In this document: positions 5,755 through 11,493 of the stretch, one piece after another
How the letters are laid out: the number at the start of each line of letters is the position of its first letter
Numbering within the stretch: the first letter of the stretch is position 1
Assembly: GCA_028293365.1 (NCBI GenBank)
Contig: JAQGOX010000828.1
Location: forward strand, 1-11,493
Direction: 5' to 3'
DNA: 11,493 nt
Source of the DNA: Verrucomicrobiales bacterium
Lineage (GTDB): Bacteria; Verrucomicrobiota; Verrucomicrobiia; Limisphaerales; SXQI01
The notes under the pieces: model-generated
The model's database searches: none
What the model was told of the DNA's origin: nothing
What the model saw: only the letters and a program-made list of their open reading frames with translations
Program-made: the position numbers and the translations under genes

Positions 5755-6411
5755 TCAATTGGGAAGAATGCGAGGCGGCGGAGCCTTGATGAAGGCAGTT
5801 TCGCGTAAATAGATTGGGACTAGATCCGCCGCGGAACCTGCTTCTCCCCGGCGTTCCGCGATTTGGCTGACCACACGCGCGCGAGGATTAATCTCCGTTC
5901 CGCTTAAACCGAGCGCATTTAGCGTCGGGCCAGTAAATGGGGCCTCTAATTTGGAGATCTGGTTGCGAGTGAGGATTCTCAACTCATTTTGTAAACTCGC
6001 CACTCGACCGTCGCTTTCGTAATCAGCTACATAGAACTCATCACGCTGCGCATCAATTACGACGTGGAAAGCTCCCACAATCCCTGACTTCATAGCCTCC
6101 TCGGCCACTGCATCAGCACTACTGATTCCCACCATTTTAATCGCGAAACTGAGACTCCATCCTTTCACGATGGCGATTGCAGAGCGAACTCCAGTGTACG
6201 ATCCCGGGCCAAGGCCCACAGCGATTAAATTAATTTCACGGGGATTTATGCGAGATTGCTGGAGGGCCTGGTCGATTAAACTGATGGGATGAATCCGGGA
6301 ACTGCGCTCATCCGCGGCAGTGACCTCGATCTGCGTCTGCGGAGGTATCCTGCTGGTCCAGACAGCCACGCTTCGCACGGACGAAGAGAATTCAAGCGAG
6401 AGAATGGTCAT
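5755..6411 (-). CDS. tsaB: TsaB, subunit of the tRNA t6A-modification complex
   Basis: The 218-residue product is a member of the ASKHA-fold family that binds TsaD and TsaE to transfer threonylcarbamoyl to A37 of ANN-decoding tRNAs; TsaB itself is a scaffold rather than the catalyst. Visible family features are the N-terminal strand ILSLEFSSS (in place of the usual ILAIDTS), 'HPISLIDQAL' where others have a His-Ser-x2-Leu segment, the hallmark GLGPGSYTGVR at 67-77, 'DAQRDEFYVADY' at 120-131 (usual Asp-Ala-Arg-x2-Glu-x-Tyr) and 'PIYLRE' at 199-204. Length is typical. The ATG at 6409-6411 is chosen over an upstream in-frame TTG (6445-6447) because the protein then starts directly on the first beta strand; a GGAA lies upstream. 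It overlaps the end of tsaE by 20 bp, forming a t6A gene pair. Confidence 0.93.
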   Translation of the reverse strand: MTILSLEFSSSVRSVAVWTSRIPPQTQIEVTAADERSSRIHPISLIDQALQQSRINPREINLIAVGLGPGSYTGVRSAIAIVKGWSLSFAIKMVGISSADAVAEEAMKSGIVGAFHVVIDAQRDEFYVADYESDGRVASLQNELRILTRNQISKLEAPFTGPTLNALGLSGTEINPRARVVSQIAERRGEAGSAADLVPIYLRETAFIKAPPPRILPN

Positions 6412-6826
6412 AGGTAATTTTCCGCTCAAATTCCGAAATATGCTCAAATACGATCTGCTGAATGTGCGCTTCGGGCACCTGACCGGCCGTCCAACGTTCG
6501 ATCCACTCGACCACCGTGACCCCAGAAGGTCGCGTCAAATATTCTTCGAGACCCGCGCCAATCACGTCAGATCTGCCATTTAGCCGATACAGATCGATAT
6601 GGATCAACGGCAGCCTCCCGCCGCTATACTCGTTGAGCAAAGCGTAGGTGGGTGAATGAACACGCGCGGGGCATCCAAGCCCGGAAGCTATGCCCTTTAC
6701 CAACTGAGTTTTTCCCGATCCGAGATCGCCACTTAAACCCAAAACCCAACCCTCCTTCGCGGCACGCCCCCACTTTTCACCGAGAGCTCTCGTTTCGTCA
6801 GGACTGTGCGAAATGTACGTAGCCAT
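6392..6826 (-). CDS. tsaE: TsaE, ATPase of the tRNA t6A-modification complex
   Basis: The 144-residue product is a small P-loop ATPase needed for turnover of the TsaB-TsaD complex in making N6-threonylcarbamoyladenosine. Features in order are 'SPDETRALGEKWG' (the Ser/Thr-x2-Glu-Thr start common in TsaE), Walker A GDLGSGKT at 33-40, the conserved 'HSPTYALLNEY' at 57-67, 'HIDLYRL' at 76-82 and the Walker B-like 'VTVVEWIERW' at 103-112. Length is normal and no key residue is missing. The ATG at 6824-6826 gives the expected N-terminus. It overlaps the thiL stop by 29 bp and tsaB by 20 bp, consistent with one polycistronic mRNA. No clear Shine-Dalgarno is visible, so coupling to thiL translation is probable. 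Confidence 0.95.
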   Translation of the reverse strand: MATYISHSPDETRALGEKWGRAAKEGWVLGLSGDLGSGKTQLVKGIASGLGCPARVHSPTYALLNEYSGGRLPLIHIDLYRLNGRSDVIGAGLEEYLTRPSGVTVVEWIERWTAGQVPEAHIQQIVFEHISEFERKITYDHSLA

Positions 6827-7736
6827 GCAAATTCAATTCACGAGACCCATTCTTATCGCTTAACCTCAATCCGGTTTTATTCGAGATTCTCCCAACGCAG
6901 CTCAATCTGATTTCAGGGAACTCCTTTTTCCATGCGTCGAGCAAGGGGACCGCGTCCCGGCTCACAACTGTAAACGCTAATTCAAAATCTTCTCCATCCG
7001 TCAGTGCCGCAAGCAACGGCGGTTTGGCGGAAGATTCGGCGCGAGCCTGCAGACGGGCCATTCGGCTGATGGGAATAGAATCTGAATGCAAATCCGCACC
7101 CACCTTGCTTTGATCCAGGATATGGCGGAGATCGCTGGCGAGCCCATCGCTAAGGTCAATCATGGCGTGTAGCTTGAACTCTCGTGCAAGCCATTCTCCC
7201 TCCCTGATTCTTGGTTCGAATTCGAGATGCTTACCATGAATCGATCCCCCCAAATCGCCGGTTACGAAAATGGCATCGCCGGGCAGAGCGCCCGAGCGGA
7301 GAATCGCTTTACCTTTCGGCACCAGGCCGATTGCCGCCACGGAAATTAACAATCGTTCTGGATTACTGGTCGTTTCGCCGCCCGTAATGGAAACGTGATA
7401 ACGTTCTGCGAGCGAAGCCATGCCGTCATAAATAGTTTGTATCGATTTCGGCTCGAACGAGCCAGGCAACGCCAGAGTCACCAATACTGAGACAGGCTTT
7501 CCGCCCATCGCCGCGATGTCACTCAGACATCTCCCGAGAGCTTTACGCCCAATCAGTTCAGCAGGAGTACTTTTCGAGAAATGAACTCCCTCCACTACCG
7601 CATCCGTTTTAAACAAGAGATCACTTCCCGGGATCCCGAGATCAAGCACGGCACAATCGTCGCCGGCTCCCACGCGACTGTACTCATTCGCCGGAAGTTT
7701 GGCGGTTAATTGACGGATTAGTTCGAGTTCGTTCAT
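6798..7736 (-). CDS. thiL: Thiamine-monophosphate kinase ThiL
   Basis: The 312-residue product phosphorylates thiamine monophosphate to the active cofactor thiamine diphosphate using ATP, in the cytoplasm. It is a PurM/AIRS-fold protein with the Asp-rich metal and nucleotide sites intact: 'GAGDDCAV' at 23-30, 'KTDAVVEGVHF' at 43-53, 'CLSDIAAMGGKP' at 70-81, 'GGETT' at 119-123, 'VTGDLGGS' at 158-165, 'IDLSDGL' at 193-199 and 'DGEDFELAF' at 247-255. Length is typical. The ATG at 7734-7736 is preferred over an in-frame TTG at 7770-7772: it overlaps the upstream protease stop as ATGA and starts right at the conserved NELELIRQL. It is followed by tsaE with a 29-bp overlap; thiL next to tsaE is common in bacteria. 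No thiamine riboswitch is seen in front of the operon. Confidence 0.95.
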   Translation of the reverse strand: MNELELIRQLTAKLPANEYSRVGAGDDCAVLDLGIPGSDLLFKTDAVVEGVHFSKSTPAELIGRKALGRCLSDIAAMGGKPVSVLVTLALPGSFEPKSIQTIYDGMASLAERYHVSITGGETTSNPERLLISVAAIGLVPKGKAILRSGALPGDAIFVTGDLGGSIHGKHLEFEPRIREGEWLAREFKLHAMIDLSDGLASDLRHILDQSKVGADLHSDSIPISRMARLQARAESSAKPPLLAALTDGEDFELAFTVVSRDAVPLLDAWKKEFPEIRLSCVGRISNKTGLRLSDKNGSRELNLHGYVHFAQS

Positions 7737-8464
7737 CCGGCTATTTGATGTTGCATTTGATAAAGCAGCCAAAAAAAGTTGGCCGCGTTGAAAAAACTGT
7801 GGGTTGCAATCGGAGCGAGGAGGTTATTGGTGGTTTCGTAAAGCAGAGTCAAAATCAGGGCCAAGAAAGTCAGCGGAAGGAGTGTCATCAAGTTTGCGTG
7901 AGTCACCGCAAAAAAAATTGAAGTGCCCCAAAGCGCAAATCGCGGATAGCCGCGCTGTTTAATTGCGGGATAAAGAATGCCGCGAAAAATCACTTCCTCA
8001 ACGAACGGCGCAACTACAATCGCTGCCACTCCGAAATAAATCCGCTGCGACAGGAAGGCCGCTGATTGAAGACTCTCGACAGCCTGCTGCAATTTTACCG
8101 GTTGATGAAACATGGTTAAAAGTTTCGCGGAGAGCTGGCCAAGCGACAGCGCGATCGGAAGGACGACCAGTGTAACGATCCAGGCGAAAAGCAACGCGCG
8201 TGCCAGCCCGGTTGCACGAAAACCAAAAGCCTCCGTCCACGAGATCTGATGTTGCCGGAGGAATACGTTAACCAGCACGAGCGCCACGCCGTGAAAAGTA
8301 AGTGTCCCAATCATGAACGTGGCCAAATTGATGCCACCACCGGGGCTGTCCGTGCCCTTGGGCGCGAGCCCTTGCACGATAATGGTTCCCAGCGAAATAC
8401 TTGCAAATATTCCGAGCATCAGTCGCAGAACCAGGTCCGGTTGCCATGGTTTTTCAGTTAGCAT
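7733..8464 (-). CDS. CPBP-family intramembrane glutamic endopeptidase
   Basis: The product is 243 residues from the ATG at 8462-8464. It is a polytopic membrane protein of the CPBP/Abi family (relatives: Rce1-type CaaX proteases and bacteriocin-immunity proteins). Its motif set is complete: 'APFVEEVIFRG' with Glu156, Glu157 and Arg161 (motif 1, EExxxR), 'FFAVTHAN' with His189 (motif 2, FxxxH) and 'HSFFNAANF' with His222 and Asn226 (HxxxN). Hydrophobic segments lie near 12-32, 47-69, 89-110, 142-160, 176-194, 196-210 and 214-236. The frame stays open upstream to 8692, adding up to 76 codons, but that stretch is not membrane-like and overlaps the divergent gene. 'MLTEKPWQPDLVLRL' looks like a natural start, with GGCGG just before it. 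The substrate is unknown. It heads the thiL-tsaE-tsaB operon with an ATGA junction to thiL. Confidence 0.85.
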   Translation of the reverse strand: MLTEKPWQPDLVLRLMLGIFASISLGTIIVQGLAPKGTDSPGGGINLATFMIGTLTFHGVALVLVNVFLRQHQISWTEAFGFRATGLARALLFAWIVTLVVLPIALSLGQLSAKLLTMFHQPVKLQQAVESLQSAAFLSQRIYFGVAAIVVAPFVEEVIFRGILYPAIKQRGYPRFALWGTSIFFAVTHANLMTLLPLTFLALILTLLYETTNNLLAPIATHSFFNAANFFWLLYQMQHQIAG

Positions 8465-8693
8465 CCGCCAGCAACGTAATGTCCTCGGCAGCGGCTGACC
8501 ATCGGTAAATTTTTCGAGGAGAAGGCGTTTGACGACGGCGGGATTTGATTGAAAGGTTTGCCGGAGAATTGGGAACGGGTATGTTGCTTCAATGCAATAT
8601 GTCTTCCGGAAAGCGATTGTTCCGCTTGCGGGATTATTACTCATTGCCGGTGAATTGATTTGCGAGGGCGAAAAGACCAGGAGGGGCATCAAT
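8465..8693. other. Divergent spacer between the CPBP protease and DUF255 genes
   Basis: These 229 bases lie between the two preferred starts and must carry both divergent promoters. The minus-strand frame of the protease and, from 8592, the plus-strand frame of the DUF255 gene both remain open into it, so start choice matters on both sides. I find no convincing -35/-10 pair on either strand and no riboswitch-like structure. The only strong signal is the Shine-Dalgarno at 8679-8684. Confidence 0.55.
8679..8684 (+). promoter_or_regulatory. Strong Shine-Dalgarno AGGAGG deciding the DUF255 start
   Basis: AGGAGG is followed after 9 bases by the ATG at 8694-8696. The upstream in-frame ATG at 8592 has no comparable signal in front of it. 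This, and the fact that relatives begin only a few residues before Asn-Arg-Leu-x2-Glu-x-Ser-Pro-Tyr-Leu, fixes the start of the downstream gene. Confidence 0.8.
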
Positions 8694-10745
8694 ATGGATT
8701 CGAAACAAAGCTATACCAATCGACTCGCCCGGGAGAAATCGCCCTATTTGCTCCAGCACCAGCATAATCCCGTGGATTGGTTCGCGTGGGGTGATGAGGC
8801 ATTCAACAAGGCCAGGGCGGACAAGAAGATAATTTTTTTGAGCATCGGCTATTCGACCTGCCATTGGTGCCATGTCATGGAAAGGGAATCTTTTGAGGAT
8901 CCCAAGCTTGCCTCATTCCTCAATCAACACTTTGTCAGTATCAAGGTTGATCGCGAAGAACGACCGGATGTGGACAAGATCTACATGACGGCAGTCCAGG
9001 CAATGGGTCAGGGAGGCGGTTGGCCCTTGAATGTCTTTCTAACCTCCGATCTCAAGCCCTTTTACGGAGGCACCTACTGGCCGCCTGAAAGCAAATATGG
9101 CCGACCCAGCTTTCTGCAGGTCTTGGAACACATCGTGGAGCTTTGGCAGGAGCGTCCCGGAGACATTACCAAGACTTCTTTGGAATTCCATGAGAAATTG
9201 ACAGAGCATACCGCTGTGGATGGAACTGATTCCAGGTCTCTCTCACCAGCGCTGCTCAGAGATGCAGCGCGTCAATTCAAGGACGAGTACGATTCCCAAT
9301 ACGGAGGTTTTGGCGGCGCGCCCAAATTTCCGCGCCCTGCCCAACCCTCATTTATTCTTCGTCAGGCCGTGCGCCACGACGATAAGAACGGAATTGAGAT
9401 GGTGCTCAACACTTGCGAGCACATGGCTCGCGGCGGTATGTACGATCAACTTGGCGGAGGCTTTTCGCGCTACTCAGTTGATGCAATGTGGCTGGTGCCG
9501 CATTTCGAAAAGATGCTCTATGACAACGCACAATTGGTGCAACTCTATCTCGATGCGTGGCTCGTCAGCGGTGACCGGGCAAAAGCTGACGTTGCCCGCG
9601 ATATTATTCGTTATGTATTACGGGACATGACCCATCAAGGGGGAGGATTTTTCTCCGCGGAGGATGCCGATAGCGAAGGCAAAGAAGGAAAATTTTATTG
9701 CTGGACCAACGAGGAGTTGCAGAAGCTGCTAACACCCAACGAGTTTAAGCTCGCGGTTCACTATTTCGGCGTCACGGAAAAGGGGAATTTTGTTGACCAC
9801 AGCGACCCGCATCCCCTCCCAAATCAAAATATTCTTTACGTAGCGCATCCAAAGCTTTCGGATTCGGAAAAGCCAGTGTTGCAAAGCGCCAAGCAAAAGA
9901 TGTTTGCTGCACGGGCGGGTCGAGTTCGCCCTCACCTCGACGACAATGTACTCGCCTCATGGAATGGCCTGATGCTTGGCGCGATTGCACGGGCCGCGGC
10001 GGTGCTTGACGACCCCGGATTCCTGACGGCGGCGGAAAAGAATGCTGCTTTTATTCGCTCGAAACTGTGGGACGAGCCATCGCGCACGTTGTTTCATCGT
10101 TGGCGCGACGGTGAACGTGATCAGGTTCAGTTGTTGGATGCCTACTCAAATACTCTCGATGGCATGCTCTACCTTTACGAAGCGACTCTAAACCCGAAGC
10201 ATCTCGAGTTTGCACGGGCCGTGGCGGAGAGCATGATCGAGAAGTTTTACGATGCAAAAAATGGCGGATTTTGGCAAAGTGCCGGAGCGGACGATTTAAT
10301 TCTCAGAATCAAAGATGATTATGACGGCGCGGAGCCTTCTGGAAACTCCATGGCTGTTTTAGCCCTGCTTCGCCTGGCGGCAATTACCGACAACCCCGCC
10401 TACAAAAACCCCGCCGAGAAAACTCTTAAGCTGTTCGGAGGTCGGCTGCAACGAATGCCCCGAGCCGTCCCTTTCTTGTTACAGGGGCTTGATTTTCTTT
10501 TGGAAGAGCCACGTCGCGCCGTGATCGCTGGCGACTTTAACCTGCCTGAAACCCAAGCCTTGATCCAGGCCGCTCACGCGATCTATCAACCGAATCGAGT
10601 GATTCTCGGGACCATCGGCCCGGTGGAAGACTTTGCGAAAACACTTCCCTTGCACAATGGCAAACCGACGATTTACGTTTGCACCGGCAGTGCCTGCCAA
10701 CCTCCGACGATTGATCCCGATCAAGTCAAACGCCTGCTCAAGTAG
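8694..10745 (+). CDS. DUF255 / YyaL-type protein with thioredoxin-like domain fused to an (alpha/alpha)6-like region
   Basis: The 683-residue product belongs to the family that includes Bacillus YyaL and mammalian SPATA20; the biochemical role is not established. The N-terminal thioredoxin-like domain (Thioredox_DsbH type, about 5-165) begins 'NRLAREKSPYLLQHQHNPVDW', with the redox motif CHWC at 56-59 followed by 'VMERESFEDP', then 'DREERPDVDKIYM' and 'GGGWPLNVFLT' near 107-117. The rest (about 190-600) resembles the six-hairpin glycosidase / epimerase fold, with 'YGGFGGAPKFPRP' at 203-215, 'GGMYDQLGGGFSRYSVD' and 'WLVPHFEKMLYDNAQL' at 266-281, and 'DDYDGAEPSGNS' further on. It ends with the family tail 'YVCTGSACQPPTID'. 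All conserved blocks are intact. The start is set by AGGAGG at 8679-8684. It stands alone on the plus strand, divergent from the protease and convergent with hisS. Confidence 0.92.
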   Translation: MDSKQSYTNRLAREKSPYLLQHQHNPVDWFAWGDEAFNKARADKKIIFLSIGYSTCHWCHVMERESFEDPKLASFLNQHFVSIKVDREERPDVDKIYMTAVQAMGQGGGWPLNVFLTSDLKPFYGGTYWPPESKYGRPSFLQVLEHIVELWQERPGDITKTSLEFHEKLTEHTAVDGTDSRSLSPALLRDAARQFKDEYDSQYGGFGGAPKFPRPAQPSFILRQAVRHDDKNGIEMVLNTCEHMARGGMYDQLGGGFSRYSVDAMWLVPHFEKMLYDNAQLVQLYLDAWLVSGDRAKADVARDIIRYVLRDMTHQGGGFFSAEDADSEGKEGKFYCWTNEELQKLLTPNEFKLAVHYFGVTEKGNFVDHSDPHPLPNQNILYVAHPKLSDSEKPVLQSAKQKMFAARAGRVRPHLDDNVLASWNGLMLGAIARAAAVLDDPGFLTAAEKNAAFIRSKLWDEPSRTLFHRWRDGERDQVQLLDAYSNTLDGMLYLYEATLNPKHLEFARAVAESMIEKFYDAKNGGFWQSAGADDLILRIKDDYDGAEPSGNSMAVLALLRLAAITDNPAYKNPAEKTLKLFGGRLQRMPRAVPFLLQGLDFLLEEPRRAVIAGDFNLPETQALIQAAHAIYQPNRVILGTIGPVEDFAKTLPLHNGKPTIYVCTGSACQPPTIDPDQVKRLLK

Positions 10746-10766
10746 CATTGAGTGGCTCTCCAATGC
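10745..10766. terminator. Weak hairpin between convergent genes, possible terminator
   Basis: GCATTG (10745-10750) can pair with CAATGC (10761-10766) around a 10-base loop, starting in the last base of the DUF255 stop codon. It is the only dyad in the 36-bp gap between the two convergent genes. The stem is short and no T-run follows on either strand, so this is a weak candidate. Confidence 0.25.
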
Positions 10767-10781
10767 ACCGGAATAACAACC

Positions 10782-11493
10782 TTAACTGGCTCGCAGTCCG
10801 CCGACCGCCTCATCAGGGTTAAGCACCTTTTCTTCTCGTGTGCGCAGGTTTTTAAACCGAACCACAAGTTCCTCCTCGGGCGTTTTCTCTAGTTTAATCG
10901 TGTAGCCGGGATTCAGTTCCAACGCCCTTTTGAATTGTTTGTCTGCCTTAGCCGGCGTCAGAGAATACTCGACCGCGAAGCGTGCTTCCCGCAACGATTG
11001 CACGAGCGAGATTGAATCGGGACGCAAACTTTCGTCCTCGATAATGCAGAATGCATCCAGCTTACCTTTCCACTTCGGGACCAGGCCTCGATCTTTAAGC
11101 AACTCGCATAGTACAACGTCACCCATTCCAAACCCGATCGCGGAAAGATTGACCTTCCCCCCTGAGATTAAACCAACCAACTGGTCGTAACGCCCTCCTC
11201 CAGCGATTGCTCGAAAATCACCCTTCCGGTCGAATGCCTCGAAAACGATTCCACTGTAATAAGCAAGACCACGAATGACGTTGTAATCAATTTTCACAAA
11301 ACCGCCCAGGCCCCGAGTGGCGAGATTATTTAAGACCTCGGTCAATGCGGGGGTCGGTTGCGCTGCCTGAATGAATTCGGCTACGTTCTCCATGGAGATT
11401 CCAATTTTGGCAAGCTTGGCCTCGCTTTCCGCAGGGGTATCGCGCTCAAGCTTATCGATGATTTGATAGAAGTCATATTCGTTCTTATCATCT
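10782..11493 (-). CDS. hisS: Histidyl-tRNA synthetase, partial (N-terminus off the right edge)
   Basis: The visible C-terminal 236 residues are from the class II enzyme that charges tRNA-His. The open frame continues beyond the internal Met at 11391-11393 to the window edge; the first residues seen, 'NEYDFYQIIDKLER', match the HisRS helix before the catalytic insertion, so the gene is cut by the window, not truncated. Catalytic features are 'VIRGLAYYSGIVFEAF' (the histidine-binding motif, usually RGLDYY) at about 11238-11276, 'AIAGGGRYDQLVGL' (motif with GGGRYD), and 'AIGFGMGDVVL' (class II motif 3 region, with Met-Gly in place of the usual Glu-Arg). An anticodon-binding domain follows (from about 'DAFCIIEDE'), ending 'LNPDEAVGGLRAS'. 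The Ala in RGLAYY and the overall style resemble cyanobacterial and plant organelle-type HisRS. It ends 36 bp from the convergent DUF255 gene. Confidence 0.92.
   Translation of the reverse strand, partial: DDKNEYDFYQIIDKLERDTPAESEAKLAKIGISMENVAEFIQAAQPTPALTEVLNNLATRGLGGFVKIDYNVIRGLAYYSGIVFEAFDRKGDFRAIAGGGRYDQLVGLISGGKVNLSAIGFGMGDVVLCELLKDRGLVPKWKGKLDAFCIIEDESLRPDSISLVQSLREARFAVEYSLTPAKADKQFKRALELNPGYTIKLEKTPEEELVVRFKNLRTREEKVLNPDEAVGGLRAS

Noticed and set aside
5621..5812. Plus-strand 63-codon ORF across the hairpin region.
   Set aside because: It includes both arms of the inverted repeat and runs into the end of tsaB; no ribosome binding site or protein-like pattern.
7737..8693. A thiamine diphosphate riboswitch controlling the thiL operon.
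   Set aside because: I see no TPP-riboswitch-like conserved elements upstream of thiL or in the divergent spacer, and thiL is translationally coupled to the protease gene.
1..11493. CRISPR array, insertion sequence, tRNA or rRNA.
   Set aside because: No regularly spaced direct repeats, transposase-like frames, terminal repeats or tRNA-like cloverleafs were seen; genes fill nearly the whole window.

Overview
The window looks like chromosomal housekeeping DNA from a diderm (Gram-negative-type) bacterium of moderate GC. The best guess is the PVC superphylum, probably Verrucomicrobiota. The reasons are type II secretion pseudopilins with Ala rather than Gly before the prepilin cleavage site, a small glycine-rich secreted protein at the head of the secretion operon, and a histidyl-tRNA synthetase with an 'RGLAYY' variant motif. 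The taxonomic call is an inference from family style; there is no rRNA or other decisive marker here.

Region 1 (1-5534, minus strand) is a compact type II secretion (T2SS) operon. In transcription order it reads: small secreted glycine-rich protein, gspE (ATPase), gspF (inner-membrane platform), gspG (major pseudopilin), gspH, gspI and gspJ (minor pseudopilins). gspJ runs off the left edge. From gspE onward every junction overlaps (20, 1, 44, 41 and 4 bp), so the genes are almost certainly co-transcribed and translationally coupled. The ATPase, platform and pseudopilus parts are all present. The secretin gspD, gspC, gspK-M and the prepilin peptidase are not in the window.

Region 2 (5535-5754) is the main non-coding stretch. 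It holds a perfect 18-bp inverted repeat that would fold as a strong hairpin and, closer to the secretion operon, a 21-bp near-palindrome. It probably separates two transcription units.

Region 3 (5755-8464, minus strand) is a second overlapping operon: a CPBP-family intramembrane protease, thiL (thiamine monophosphate kinase), then tsaE and tsaB, two of the proteins that make the t6A modification of ANN-decoding tRNAs. Junction overlaps are 4, 29 and 20 bp.

Region 4 (8465-10745) has a divergent spacer followed by a plus-strand gene for a large DUF255/YyaL-type protein, with a thioredoxin-like domain carrying CHWC fused to an (alpha/alpha)6-barrel-like region. An excellent Shine-Dalgarno places its start at 8694, although the frame stays open upstream and could encode a hydrophobic leader.

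Region 5 (10782-11493, minus strand) is the C-terminal two-thirds or so of hisS, convergent with the DUF255 gene and cut by the right edge.

I found no mobile element, CRISPR array, tRNA or rRNA, and no wholly novel system. The best candidates for something under-described are the small secreted protein leading the T2SS operon and the hairpin/palindrome region in front of it.
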